A stretch of 39,667 nucleotides of DNA from an uncultured Oscillospiraceae bacterium (GCA_944386985.1 CALXDD010000028.1:1-39667), one strand, 5' to 3'. Positions 7,988 to 16,331 are shown, counted from the first letter of the stretch. Notes: generated by a model from the sequence alone, not told the origin. Numbers and translations: made by a program.

Positions 7988-9475
7988 TCAGCGGACACTG
8001 TCCACAAACCGCTGGAAGGCTTCACGGCCCTCGGCGGTACACTTGTAGACGCCGGCGTCCTCCAGCACCCTGGAGAAGACCTTGCCGATCTCCTGGTGCA
8101 GAATCTCCTCCGCGTTTTCGGCGGTGAAGGTGTAGCGCTTCTTCAGTTCCTCAGCCCAGTCGGCGTGCTTTGCAAGGTCCTCAAAGCCACCAACGTCGCC
8201 GCCGGAAACCAGGACCTCCGCCAGATGGGCCATCTCCCCCTTCAGTCGGGCGGGGAGCACCGCAAGGCCCATAACCTCGATCAGGCCGATGTTCTCCTTT
8301 TTGATGTGGTGGAGCTCCGGGTGGGGATGGTAGACGCCCATAGGGAACTCCTCCGTGGTGATGTTGTTGCGGAGCACCAGATCCAGCTCAAACTTCTCCT
8401 CCCGCGTCCGGGCGATGGGGGTGATGGTGTTGTGGGGCTCCCCATTTGTCTCGGCGAAGATGAAGGCGGCCTCGTCGGTGTAGCCTCTCCAGGCGGCAAG
8501 AATCTTCCCACCCAGCTCCACCAGCCGGTTGTCGTCGGCGCAGCGCAGCCGGAGCACCGACATGGGCCACTTGACGATCCCCGCCTCCACATCCTCAAAG
8601 CCGGGGAAGGAAACGCTCTTCTCCACCGGAGCCTTCTCCATGGCGAAGGTGTAGTGTCCGCCCTGGAAGTGGTCGTGGCTGAGGATCGAACCGCCCACAA
8701 TGGGCAGGTCCGCGTTGGAGCCCACGAAGTAGTGGGGGAACTGCTTGACGAAGTCTAAGAGCTTGCGGAAAGTGGCCTGCTCGATCTTCATGGGGGTGTG
8801 GAGGCTGTTGAAGACGATGCAGTGCTCGTTGTAGTAGACATAGGGGCTGTACTGGAGGAACCAGTCCTTGTTGTCGATGGTAACGGGGATGACGCGGTGG
8901 TTCTCCCGGGCGGGGTGGTTCATCCGGCCCGCATAGCCCTCGTTCTCCCTACAGAGCAGGCATTTGGGGTAACCGCTCTGGGGGGCCGCCTTGGCGGCGG
9001 CAATGGCCTTGGGGTCCTTCTCCGGCTTGGAGAGGTTGATGGTGATGTCCAGATCCCCGTATTCCGTGGCAGTGATCCACTTCTGGTCCTTTACAATGCG
9101 GTAGCGGCGGATGTAGTCCGTGTCCTGGCTCAGCTTATAGTACCAGTCGGTGGCCGCCTTGGGGCTCTCGCCGTACTTCTCCCAAAAGGTTTTCCGGACC
9201 TGGGAGGGCCGGGGCGTCAGAGCCCCCATAAGCTTGGTGTCGAAAAGGTCCCGGCTGGTGGAGTCGTCGGAGATGACGCCCCGGGCGGCAGCGTCGTCCA
9301 AAAGGCCCTTCAAGATCTCCTCCAGGGACATCTGGGGCACCGTCTCAGGGACGGTAAAATCGTCCTTTTTCATGACCTCCAGCAGGGCGTTCACCGCCCA
9401 CACCCGGTCGCACTCCTCAATGAGCCCGGTGGAAACCGCGTACTCCACCAGGGCGGCAATATAGGTATCCGTCAT
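7988..9475 (-). CDS. galT: UDP-glucose--hexose-1-phosphate uridylyltransferase, class II
   Basis: Transfers UMP from UDP-glucose to galactose-1-phosphate, giving UDP-galactose and glucose-1-phosphate. At 495 aa it belongs to the longer Firmicutes class II GalT, distinct from the ~350-aa E. coli type. The catalytic HxHxQ motif is seen as GGSILSHDHFQGG, mid-protein; GYPKCLLCRENEGYAGR near residue 160 is a class II feature. The ATG at 9475 follows GAGGTG with 6 nt spacing, just after the galK stop at 9486-9488, so the ribosome site lies in the 10-nt junction. An in-frame TTG at 9493 would overlap galK and is less likely. Confidence 0.95.
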   Translation of the reverse strand: MTDTYIAALVEYAVSTGLIEECDRVWAVNALLEVMKKDDFTVPETVPQMSLEEILKGLLDDAAARGVISDDSTSRDLFDTKLMGALTPRPSQVRKTFWEKYGESPKAATDWYYKLSQDTDYIRRYRIVKDQKWITATEYGDLDITINLSKPEKDPKAIAAAKAAPQSGYPKCLLCRENEGYAGRMNHPARENHRVIPVTIDNKDWFLQYSPYVYYNEHCIVFNSLHTPMKIEQATFRKLLDFVKQFPHYFVGSNADLPIVGGSILSHDHFQGGHYTFAMEKAPVEKSVSFPGFEDVEAGIVKWPMSVLRLRCADDNRLVELGGKILAAWRGYTDEAAFIFAETNGEPHNTITPIARTREEKFELDLVLRNNITTEEFPMGVYHPHPELHHIKKENIGLIEVMGLAVLPARLKGEMAHLAEVLVSGGDVGGFEDLAKHADWAEELKKRYTFTAENAEEILHQEIGKVFSRVLEDAGVYKCTAEGREAFQRFVDSVR

Positions 9476-9485
9476 TTCACACACC

Positions 9486-10760
9486 TCACACAAGACGTTT
9501 TCCGCCCACCGGACGGATGGTCAGCACATGGCAGCTGCCGTCTCCCAGCACCCGCTCCATTTCCTTCTTGAAGGTATCCAGCAGATCCATAGGCACAAAT
9601 GCCTGGATGGTGCCGGCAAAGCCGCCGCCGTGGACCCGACAGGCTCCCCGGCCGCCCAGCAGCTTCTCACAGAGGGCCAGAGCCATGGCCACCTCCTGGT
9701 GGTGGGTGTACCCGGCGGGCACCACGTTCTGGAGAAAGCGCCAGCTGGAGAGACCGGACTCCTTCACCAGCGCAAGGAATGCCTCAAAGTCGCCCCGGCG
9801 CAAGGCGGCCACCTGCTCGGTAACCCGGCGGTTGTCCTCATAAACATGAATAGCCCGGAGCACCGCCCGGTCCCCCGCTTTCCGCCGGAGGAAGGGCAAA
9901 GCGGCATAAAACTCCTCTTCGCTCACCTCCCGCAGGACACTCCTGTCAAAGTAGGCGCAGATCTCCTTCAGCTCCCGGGTGACGGCGGCATACTCGTCGG
10001 TGAGATCCGCGTGGTCGGCGCCGCTGTCCACGATGCACAGGGCATGGCCGGTGGCGGCGAAGTCGAAGTCTACCCGCTCCACCACGGGGCTGGTGTTGTC
10101 GGCAAAGTCAATGGTGACCATGCTTCCCACAGAGGAGGCCATTTGGTCTAAAAGGCCGCTGGGCTTGCCGAAGTACACATTCTCCGCGTACTGGCCGATC
10201 TGGGCCAGGCGGACGGCGTCGCATTTGCTTTCATAGAAGAGGTCGTTGATGATGTTGGCCACCAGCACCTCGAAGGCGGCGGAGGAGCTGAGGCCGCTGC
10301 CCTTGAGGACGTTGGAGGTGGTGTAGGCGTTGAAGCCCTCGATCTTGCAGCCCCGCTGGGCAAACCAGGCGGCAATGCCCCGGATGATGGCGGCGGAGGT
10401 GTTCTTCTCCTCCTCGTGGATCTCCAAATCACTCAGGTCCACCACGTCCATGGGGAAGCCCTCACTCTGGATGCGGATGCAGTTGTCCCCGCTGGGGGCC
10501 ACGGCGGCAATGACGTCCAGATTCACGCTTCCCGCCAGCACCTTGCCGTGCTGGTGGTCGGTGTGGTTGCCGCCGATCTCCGTGCGGCCGGGGGCGGAGA
10601 AGACGGCGGCCTTCTCCACGCTGCCGAAGGTCTCCTCCAGCCGGCGCAGCAGAGAGCGGTAGCGCAATACCTGCTCCGGCGCCGCGGCGGCGCCGTACAA
10701 ACCGGTCAGCTCCGCCTCCAACTTGTCAAAATCATTCGCCACAGAAAAAGAATAGCTCAT
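9486..10760 (-). CDS. galK: Galactokinase
   Basis: ATP-dependent kinase forming galactose-1-phosphate; GHMP superfamily, 424 aa. The N-terminal galactokinase signature appears as APGRTEIGGNHTDHQHGK near residue 55-72, slightly divergent from the textbook GEHTDY form. The GHMP ATP-binding loop is LKGSGLSSSAAFE near 150, and the C-terminal GGGFAGTIQAFVP near 385 is the third GHMP motif. I start at the ATG at 10760 (MSYSFSVAND), preceded by AGGAG 9 nt away; the frame stays open to a TTG at 10793 that lacks a site. It is the first gene of the gal operon, behind an AraC-family regulator gene. Confidence 0.95.
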   Translation of the reverse strand: MSYSFSVANDFDKLEAELTGLYGAAAAPEQVLRYRSLLRRLEETFGSVEKAAVFSAPGRTEIGGNHTDHQHGKVLAGSVNLDVIAAVAPSGDNCIRIQSEGFPMDVVDLSDLEIHEEEKNTSAAIIRGIAAWFAQRGCKIEGFNAYTTSNVLKGSGLSSSAAFEVLVANIINDLFYESKCDAVRLAQIGQYAENVYFGKPSGLLDQMASSVGSMVTIDFADNTSPVVERVDFDFAATGHALCIVDSGADHADLTDEYAAVTRELKEICAYFDRSVLREVSEEEFYAALPFLRRKAGDRAVLRAIHVYEDNRRVTEQVAALRRGDFEAFLALVKESGLSSWRFLQNVVPAGYTHHQEVAMALALCEKLLGGRGACRVHGGGFAGTIQAFVPMDLLDTFKKEMERVLGDGSCHVLTIRPVGGKRLV

Positions 10761-10807
10761 ACCGTTTTTCTCCTGTTCTCTCCCGATCTTCAAGGATTTC
10801 TTTCTTC

Positions 10808-10862
10808 ATTATAAAAGTCTCTATTCTATAAGAACATGGACTTTCTCTTCATAAAGATGGAC
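10808..10862 (-). promoter_or_regulatory. gal operon promoter with paired AraC-type half-sites
   Basis: Minus strand -10 TATAAT at 10808-10813, with no good -35 at the proper distance, as expected for an activator-dependent promoter. The same hexamer ATGGAC (plus strand) occurs at 10836-10841, at the -35 position, and again at 10857-10862, exactly 21 bp (two helical turns) away. AraC-family activators typically bind such direct repeats. The gene just upstream encodes an AraC-type protein (inference that it binds here). Confidence 0.6.
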
Positions 10863-10902
10863 CTTTGTACAGTCCGCTGCCACAAGGCGCATCTCTACGC
10901 AA

Positions 10903-10936
10903 AAATTCCTGCTGTATCGCGATACAGCAGGAATTT
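10903..10936 (-). terminator. Perfect 34-bp palindrome, probable terminator of the araC-type gene
   Basis: Arms of 17 bp (AAATTCCTGCTGTATCG and its exact complement) with no central spacer, 45 bp after the regulator stop. On the minus strand the right arm runs into TTTTTGCG, giving a terminator-like U-tract. A two-fold operator is an alternative reading because the site is also upstream of the galK promoter. Confidence 0.65.
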
Positions 10937-10981
10937 ACGGAAAGCGGGCACAGTCGTTCCCGCGCTATTCTGCAATAGGAG

Positions 10982-11848
10982 TTACGTCTCCTGATTCTCC
11001 ACTTTCTCCTCCGCACGCTCCTGCTGGCGCGCCGCGGCGTACCGCCTGGGAGAGACGCCCCGGATCTCCTTGAAGACCCGGGAGAAGTAGAAGGGATCGT
11101 CAAAGCCCACGGAATTGGACACCTCCTGGACCGAGTGATCTGTGGTGGACAGCAGAATGCAGGCCCGGTCAATGCGGTACTCCAGCAAAAAGCGCTTGGG
11201 GGACATCTGATAGCGCTTGATGAATTTCCGGTAGAGGCTGCTGTGGCTGACTGAAAAATGGTCGGCCAGCTGCTCCACGGTCACAGGCTCTGCAAAGTGG
11301 TTGACAATGTAATTGGCAGCGGCTTCGGCACAATCCAAAGAATCCCGGCGGGGCGCCCGGCCGCTCTGGGCCCGCTCCACCAGATGGGACAGCAGCGCAT
11401 ACAGCCTGCCGGTCATGGCCAGATTTTCCCATGCGGAGGTACCATAGGCCCGATAGATCTCATCCAGCAGCCCGGCGATGGCCTCACTGCCGCTGCCGCC
11501 GGGCAGCACCGGATTTTCCCGGGAGAAATCCGTCAACTCCACATACCGCTCGGCGTCCATGCCGTTAAAGCCCACCCATATGTACTCCCAGGGCTCCGCC
11601 GCGTCGGCGTAGTAGTGGATCGTGGTGTCCGGGTAGACAAGGAAGCTGTCCCCCGCATGGATATCATACTTCCGGCTGTCAATGATGCAGGTACCCTGTC
11701 CGGACAAAATGTGGTGGAGCAGGAAGTGGTCCCGGACGCCGGGGCCCCAGCCGTAGCCCGCGCCGCATTGCTGCCGTCCGGTGTTCTGAACGAAAAGTGA
11801 GGCGGTCCGTCGTTCTAATTTTCGGGAGTATTTGTATGGACCTTCCAT
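10982..11848 (-). CDS. AraC-family transcriptional regulator, probable gal operon activator
   Basis: 288-aa regulator with an N-terminal cupin sensor (residues ~25-120; HIL..GQGTCIIDSRKYDIHAGD and FLVYPDTTIHYYAD are typical of AraC_binding) and a C-terminal pair of helix-turn-helix motifs (~185-280; EQLADHFSVSHSSLYRKF and VSNSVGFDDPFYFSRVFKEIRG). The second helix-turn-helix carries the family GF.D.YFSR.FK consensus. The chosen ATG at 11848 follows GGAAAGG, with a rather long 11-nt spacing; the frame extends further upstream without support. It is transcribed towards galKTE from its own promoter. Direct repeats at the galK promoter suggest it activates that operon in response to galactose or a galactoside; the ligand is inferred only from context. 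Confidence 0.88.
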   Translation of the reverse strand: MEGPYKYSRKLERRTASLFVQNTGRQQCGAGYGWGPGVRDHFLLHHILSGQGTCIIDSRKYDIHAGDSFLVYPDTTIHYYADAAEPWEYIWVGFNGMDAERYVELTDFSRENPVLPGGSGSEAIAGLLDEIYRAYGTSAWENLAMTGRLYALLSHLVERAQSGRAPRRDSLDCAEAAANYIVNHFAEPVTVEQLADHFSVSHSSLYRKFIKRYQMSPKRFLLEYRIDRACILLSTTDHSVQEVSNSVGFDDPFYFSRVFKEIRGVSPRRYAAARQQERAEEKVENQET

Positions 11849-11930
11849 GGGATCACCGACCTTTCCTCTTGTGCTGTCGATTTGCCGTCCCGCCTGCTGC
11901 AGGACGAACCGCGCCCCTCCTTTTGTCAGT

Positions 11931-11959
11931 ATTATACCACACGACTCCTCTAAGGACAA
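11931..11959 (-). promoter_or_regulatory. Promoter of the AraC-family regulator gene
   Basis: Minus strand -35 TTGTCC (11954-11959), 17-bp spacer, perfect -10 TATAAT (11931-11936), about 83 nt before the ATG. Confidence 0.7.
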
Positions 11960-12101
11960 GAATTATCATGCAATTTTACCATTTCACTTTGACAATTTTC
12001 CACAGGTCTCCGCCAAATATTCAGTGCGGTACGCTCCGCCAAGACGAATTTCCGTCCATCTCATTTTCCGGAAAGCCGTCCTGTTTCATGGTCTTTTCAG
12101 C

Positions 12102-12137
12102 AAAAAACAGGCAGACCAAACGATCTGCCTGTTTTTT
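12102..12137 (-). terminator. Terminator of the aminotransferase gene
   Basis: Perfect 14-bp stem AAAAAACAGGCAGA / TCTGCCTGTTTTTT with an 8-nt loop, 7 bp after the stop codon. It ends in six T residues on either strand, so it can work in both directions. The stretch 11960-12100 holds no other feature I could support. Confidence 0.9.
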
Positions 12138-12144
12138 GATTTGT

Positions 12145-13338
12145 TTACTTTCCAGCATTGTATGCCTGGATACCGAGGGCCAGAAGGTCGCATGCCCGGG
12201 CCAGATCCTCTTCCTTCAGCACATAGGCGATGCGGATCTCGTCCACACCCTTGCCCGGCGTGCCGTAGAAGGACTCGCCGGGAGCAAACATGACGGTCTC
12301 GCCCTTGTCATCAAAGTCTGTCAGCAGCCACTGCTGGAAGGCGTCGGCGCTGTCCACGGGGAGCTTCGCCATCAGGTAGAAGGCGCCCTCCGGACACTTG
12401 CACACCACGCCGGGGATCTCCTTGAGCTTGCGCACCACCGTATCCCTGCGGCGCTTGTACTCCTCCCGCACGGCGGCAAAGTAGTCGTCAGATACGGTGT
12501 ACAGCGCGGTGGCGGCCACCTGGTCCAGAGTAGCCACGGACAGTCGAGCCTGGCAATACTTCATGGCGTGGGCCATCAGCTCCTCGTTCCGGGAGATGAG
12601 CACACCGATACGGGCGCCGCAGGCGGAGAAGCGCTTGGATACGGAGTCAATGAGGATGACGTTCTCCGCCGCATCGGTAAACCGCCCCAGAGAAGCCAGC
12701 TCCTCGCCGCCGTAAACAAACTCCCGGTAGACCTCGTCGCCGATAATGAACAGGTCGTGGCTCTTGGCCACATCCACCAGCATCTCCATCTCCTCCGGAG
12801 CCAGCACCACGCCGGTGGGATTGCCGGGGTTGGTGACCATGATGGCACGGGTATGCTCATTGATGAGCGCCTCCACCCGGGCGCGGTCGGCATAGAAATA
12901 GCCCTCCTCCGGGGTAGTGGTCAACGACCGGATGGACGCGCCGGTGGTACAGACAAAGGTGTTGTAGTTGGGATAGAAGGGTTCAGGAATGATAATCTCA
13001 TCCCCGTCGTCCAAAATGCAGTTGAGCACAATCTGCAGCGCCTCGCTGCCGCCGGTGGTCACCAGGATCTCGCTCTCGTCAAAATGGATGTTCAGCTTCT
13101 CATAGTAGCCCTTCACCGCGTCGATCAGCTCGGGGATACCGGGAGAGGGGGCGTATTCCAGAACAGGCTGGCTGAAATTCCGCACCGCCTCAAAGGCAGC
13201 CTGGGGCGTCTCGATATCCGGCTGCCCGATGTTCAGGTGATAGATCTTCTTTCCTGCTGCCTTGGCGGCCACAGCGTAGGGGTGAAACTTACGCATAGGG
13301 GAGAGTCCGCACTTTTTGACCTTTTCCGAGAATTTCAT
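12145..13338 (-). CDS. Pyridoxal phosphate-dependent aminotransferase, class I/II
   Basis: 397-aa fold-type I aminotransferase. The PLP-lysine motif is SVSKRFSACGARIG near residue 235-248, with the arginine that contacts PLP phosphate downstream in the same motif. Substrate-side landmarks are LNIGQPDIETP near 33 and TNPGNPTGVV near 167. The family includes aspartate, alanine and aromatic aminotransferases and the motifs do not separate them, so I give no symbol. The ATG at 13338 (MKFSEKVKKCG) follows AAAAGGAG with 7 nt spacing. It stands alone between its own promoter and terminator, so the neighbourhood adds no substrate hint. Confidence 0.9.
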   Translation of the reverse strand: MKFSEKVKKCGLSPMRKFHPYAVAAKAAGKKIYHLNIGQPDIETPQAAFEAVRNFSQPVLEYAPSPGIPELIDAVKGYYEKLNIHFDESEILVTTGGSEALQIVLNCILDDGDEIIIPEPFYPNYNTFVCTTGASIRSLTTTPEEGYFYADRARVEALINEHTRAIMVTNPGNPTGVVLAPEEMEMLVDVAKSHDLFIIGDEVYREFVYGGEELASLGRFTDAAENVILIDSVSKRFSACGARIGVLISRNEELMAHAMKYCQARLSVATLDQVAATALYTVSDDYFAAVREEYKRRRDTVVRKLKEIPGVVCKCPEGAFYLMAKLPVDSADAFQQWLLTDFDDKGETVMFAPGESFYGTPGKGVDEIRIAYVLKEEDLARACDLLALGIQAYNAGK

Positions 13339-13398
13339 AATATCTCTCCTTTTTTCAGAATAGCCCCTCTGCCTGGATTCCGAGGGATTTGTTATTTT

Positions 13399-13427
13399 AT
13401 TATATCGTATCCCGGTCCCCCCCGCAA
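13399..13427 (-). promoter_or_regulatory. Promoter of the aminotransferase gene
   Basis: Minus strand -35 TTGCGG (13422-13427), 17-bp spacer, perfect -10 TATAAT (13399-13404), about 60 nt before the ATG. Confidence 0.65.
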
Positions 13428-13470
13428 CCACTAATTCCCCATCCTCTCCTATTTTTTCCAACGCCAAAAA

Positions 13471-13496
13471 AAGGGAAACCCCGCAGGGTTTCCCTT
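13471..13496 (-). terminator. Terminator of the sigma/anti-sigma operon
   Basis: Perfect 11-bp stem AAGGGAAACCC / GGGTTTCCCTT, loop of 4, followed on the minus strand by five further T residues. It lies 33 bp after the anti-sigma stop. Confidence 0.9.
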
Positions 13497-13529
13497 CCTT
13501 TTATTGCATCCCCGGAACCGGCTGGGGGA

Positions 13530-15008
13530 TCAATCTCTCTCCTGGTTGTAGCGGAGCACGCTGCCATTGGCCGCGTCGATCTCATAGTCATACTCCACGC
13601 CGCCGCTTTTGAACTCCACCTCATAGTAGGGAGTCCGCTTATCCAGCTCCTCGCTGACATCCAGGTCCCACACATCTGAGGCGCTCAGCCCGGCGTGGGC
13701 CAGGGCGGCGTCCCGGGCCTGGGCAGCGGTGATCATGCTGTCAATGCTCACCGCGTGGGTCTTGCTCTCCCGCTCCAGCACTCTCCCGTCCGTGCCGGAG
13801 ATCTTGTAGTCGTACTCGGTGCTGCCGCTCCAGAACTCGATCTCATACTCCCAGCGGCCGTCGTCCCAGTCCCGCTCCACCTTCACGTTGGTGGCGCTGG
13901 ATGCGCTGATCCCGGCATCGGCGTAGGCGATGCTCTTGGCCTTTTCCTCCCCGATATCGCCGGAGGAGGTACCGGTGTTCGTGCCGGTATTGGTGCCGGT
14001 ACTGGTATTGGTGCCTGTTCCGGTGTTGGCGCCGGTGCTGGTGCTGGTGTTGGTGCCGGTGCTGCCGTTGGGCTTATTGCCCCAGAGGATCTCACCGGTG
14101 TAGGCGTCCACGGCGCACTCATACTCGCCGCTTGTCATCTCGACCTCCACCTCGTAGCAGGGCTGCCACTCGTCCAGCTCCGCATCCACCTCAATCTTCC
14201 GGGCATCCGCCTGGGAAATCCCCATATAGGAGAGGGCTGCCGCAGCGGCGGCGTCCCGGCCCACCGGCAGCGCCGGGGCTCCCGCCTCCGCCAGCTGGCT
14301 CAGCTCCTCCACAGAGAGAACGGACAAATCCTCAAAGGTCAGGGCGCTGTTGAGCCCCATAATCGACTGAATGAGGGATGCCTTGCCCACCGAGATGTTG
14401 TTCGCCTGGGCAAAGGTATCCAGCTGGGTATCCTGGGTCAAAGTCTGGCTCAGCACCGACGCCCCGGACTGGGCATTCTGCAGAGCGGTGCCCACCTCTG
14501 TGGTAAGGCTCTGCTCCAGCCGGGTGGCCCGGGCCTGGTCCTGGTCCTCCACAGAGATCAGGATGGCCGAGGAGATGCTGTCCAGATAGCCGTGGCGCAG
14601 AAGGCTGCCCACAATGGCGTTCACCGCCACATTCAGGTCCGTCCCCTCCAGAGGAAGATCCGTCAAAATCTCCTCCGCCTCCGCGTTCAGCGGCGTAGCG
14701 GAGAGGACTTCTTCCTTTTTGTTGACCTGCAGCTCGATGCTGGGGTTCACATCCAGGGAAATAACGGAAGCCACCGCATTGGCCTGCATGTTCAGCACGC
14801 CCGCGGCGCCGCCGCCCACCAGCAGCAGAGCCAGGCAGGCCGCCACCGCCATTCGGGCGAAGCGTCTCTTGTTCTTTTTTGTGTTCTCCGTCATGGGGAT
14901 CACAGTTCCTTTCCGTTCCTCACAGCGGGAGAGGATGCTCTGCAGCTGATCGGGGACAGCGTGATCCACAGCCGTACAAAGTCGGCGCTCCAGTTCCTGA
15001 TCGGTCAC
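13530..15008 (-). CDS. RsgI-like membrane anti-sigma factor with three PepSY repeats
   Basis: 492 aa. Cytosolic N-terminus (1-50), one transmembrane helix at ~52-72, then an extracytoplasmic part. Residues ~81-200 begin with ISLDVNPSIELQVNKKEEVLSATPLNAEAEEIL, the hallmark of the RsgI central region. PepSY-type repeats follow at ~251-309, ~355-411 and ~427-488, each ending in an E-Y-x-Y/C-x-(V/I)-(D/S)-A/G-x-(T/N)-G pattern. A low-complexity Thr/Gly/Asn/Ser linker at 313-350 separates the first two. Its GTG start overlaps the sigma-factor stop by 4 bases (GTGA), so the two are translationally coupled; the likely role is to hold the ECF sigma factor at the membrane until an outside signal arrives. 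Which ligand the PepSY repeats sense is unknown. It could also be called an RsgI/PepSY hypothetical protein. Confidence 0.85.
   Translation of the reverse strand: MTDQELERRLCTAVDHAVPDQLQSILSRCEERKGTVIPMTENTKKNKRRFARMAVAACLALLLVGGGAAGVLNMQANAVASVISLDVNPSIELQVNKKEEVLSATPLNAEAEEILTDLPLEGTDLNVAVNAIVGSLLRHGYLDSISSAILISVEDQDQARATRLEQSLTTEVGTALQNAQSGASVLSQTLTQDTQLDTFAQANNISVGKASLIQSIMGLNSALTFEDLSVLSVEELSQLAEAGAPALPVGRDAAAAAALSYMGISQADARKIEVDAELDEWQPCYEVEVEMTSGEYECAVDAYTGEILWGNKPNGSTGTNTSTSTGANTGTGTNTSTGTNTGTNTGTSSGDIGEEKAKSIAYADAGISASSATNVKVERDWDDGRWEYEIEFWSGSTEYDYKISGTDGRVLERESKTHAVSIDSMITAAQARDAALAHAGLSASDVWDLDVSEELDKRTPYYEVEFKSGGVEYDYEIDAANGSVLRYNQERD
13959..14072 (-). repeat. Low-complexity repeat encoding a Thr/Gly/Asn linker
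   Basis: Irregular tandem GGTACC/GGCACC-type hexamers inside the anti-sigma gene encode repeated TGTNTST/TGTNTGT units (residues 313-350). Such tracts are prone to slippage, so length may vary between strains. Confidence 0.75.
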
Positions 15009-15580
15009 AGCGGCTCATCTCCTTCCAGTAAGTCTCTCAGCTTTTTCAGCGCCCGGTGGTACTTGGACAGCACGGTGGCCAGGGGCATCTCCAGAATCTG
15101 GGCGATCTCCCGGTGCTTCAGTCCGGACACGGCGTGGAGCAAAACCACCCGCCGCTCCTGGTCCGTAAGGCCATAGAGGGCGGCCGTCAGCACCTGCCGG
15201 TCCTCCGCCGTCACGTCGGAACTCTCCACCGCCAGCATGTTCCAGTCCTCCTGGGACATATCCACCACCTTGTCCCGGCTACGAATGCGCATAAGGGACA
15301 GATTTCGGGTGATGGTCAGGAGCCATGCCATGGGCTTTCCCTGGGGACGGTAGGTCCCCGCACTGTCCCAGACCTTCAAATAAGTATCCTGGGTCACATC
15401 CTCCGCATCGTGTCCGCTGCGAAGGTAGGACAGCGCCAATCCATAGACTGCCGTCCTGGTTCTGGCGTAGAACCCGGACAGCGCTTCCCGGTCCCCGGCG
15501 GCCACGCCAAGGAGAAGTTGCTCCAGTTCCTCCGGAACAGGGGCGCTGTTCGCCGGCATCATGCCAAGCATCATCCACAT
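15005..15580 (-). CDS. ECF-type RNA polymerase sigma factor
   Basis: 191-aa sigma-70 family protein of the extracytoplasmic-function size. Region 2 is visible at ~25-90 (FYARTRTAVYGLALSYLRS followed by DAEDVTQDTYLKVW, the core-binding and -10 recognition helices) and region 4 at ~130-185 (LTDQERRVVLLHAVSGLKHREIAQILEMPLATVLSKYHRALKKL, a helix-turn-helix for the -35). The ATG at 15580 has AGGAG 9 nt upstream. It is followed by, and overlaps, the RsgI-like anti-sigma gene. No sure autoregulatory promoter was seen in the 80 bp upstream. The regulon cannot be read from this window. Confidence 0.93.
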   Translation of the reverse strand: MWMMLGMMPANSAPVPEELEQLLLGVAAGDREALSGFYARTRTAVYGLALSYLRSGHDAEDVTQDTYLKVWDSAGTYRPQGKPMAWLLTITRNLSLMRIRSRDKVVDMSQEDWNMLAVESSDVTAEDRQVLTAALYGLTDQERRVVLLHAVSGLKHREIAQILEMPLATVLSKYHRALKKLRDLLEGDEPL

Positions 15581-15660
15581 GGCTTTTCTCTCCTGTCACT
15601 TACATAATGCAGATCCATGCCGTTTTATTGCACGGAAAGGAAAAACTTTTAGAAAAATTT

Positions 15661-16209
15661 TTACCGGACCGCCCGGTACTCCCGGTAGACCTCCCCGCTG
15701 AGATCCTTCCACTGGAAAAGGCCGTTTTCCAGGGTCATATAGCTGTGGCGGCTGCCTTCCTTGGGAATGGAAACGGAGCCGGGGTTCATGTAAATATAGT
15801 CCTCGTGGACATTGCACACGGGCACATGGGTGTGACCGTGGAGCAGCACGGTTCCCTTGGCCATAGGGGGCAGATGCTCCTCATTCCACAGATGGCCGTG
15901 GGTGACGTAAAGGGACACGCCGTCGGCCTCCACCAGGGCGTAGTCCGCCAGCACCGGGAACTCCAGCACCATCTGGTCCACCTCGCAGTCGCAGTTTCCC
16001 CGGACGGCGGCGACGCGGTCCTTGAGGCTGTTGAGCATGGCGTAGGTCCTGGGGCAGTCATACTCCTCCGGCAGGGCGTTGCGGGGACCGTGGTAGAGCA
16101 GATCCCCCAGCAGCAAAATCTTATCCGGCTTCTCCCGCTCCACAGCCGCCATCAGCTGCGCACAGTAATGGGCAGAACCATGGATATCGGAAGCGATCAG
16201 CAGTTTCAT
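15661..16209 (-). CDS. yfcE: Metallophosphoesterase, YfcE/MJ0936 family
   Basis: 182-aa phosphodiesterase of the calcineurin-like fold. The metal ligands are all present in order: SDIHG (Asp8, His10), GDLLYHGPRN near 37, GNCDCEVD near 71, THGHLWNEE near 104 and LHGHTHVP near 123. YfcE-type enzymes hydrolyse model phosphodiesters; the cellular substrate is not established. The ATG at 16209 follows GGAG in CAAAGGAGAACTGAC (plus-strand complement). It is divergent from the HAD phosphatase gene with back-to-back promoters in a 122-bp gap. Downstream is only an AT-rich stretch with a weak hairpin. Confidence 0.9.
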   Translation of the reverse strand: MKLLIASDIHGSAHYCAQLMAAVEREKPDKILLLGDLLYHGPRNALPEEYDCPRTYAMLNSLKDRVAAVRGNCDCEVDQMVLEFPVLADYALVEADGVSLYVTHGHLWNEEHLPPMAKGTVLLHGHTHVPVCNVHEDYIYMNPGSVSIPKEGSRHSYMTLENGLFQWKDLSGEVYREYRAVR

Positions 16210-16250
16210 AGTCAGTTCTCCTTTGCGGCAAACAATTCATTCCAGCCTTC

Positions 16251-16278
16251 AGTATACCAGCTTTTAGGGAAAATTCAA
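16251..16278 (-). promoter_or_regulatory. Promoter of the yfcE-type gene
   Basis: Minus strand -35 TTGAAT (16273-16278), 16-bp spacer, -10 TATACT (16251-16256), about 42 nt before the ATG. It nearly abuts the opposite-facing promoter. Confidence 0.6.
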
Positions 16279-16281
16279 CTA

Positions 16282-16310
16282 TTGCCTTTTTCCCCTCTTC
16301 CCACTATACT
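16282..16310 (+). promoter_or_regulatory. Promoter of the HAD phosphatase gene
   Basis: Plus strand -35 TTGCCT (16282-16287), 17-bp spacer, -10 TATACT (16305-16310), leaving a leader of only ~15 nt before the ATG at 16332. Confidence 0.65.
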
Positions 16311-16331
16311 GTTGGCCGTGAGGTGAAGGGC

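Noticed and set aside
10903-10936. Perfect palindrome as a galactose operator or origin-like site
   Set aside because: It lies just after the regulator gene and has a T-tract on the transcribed strand, so a terminator is the simpler reading; operator function is kept only as an alternative.
13959-14072. Possible CRISPR-like or minisatellite array
   Set aside because: The repeats are hexamer-based, in frame within the anti-sigma gene and encode a flexible linker; there are no spacers.
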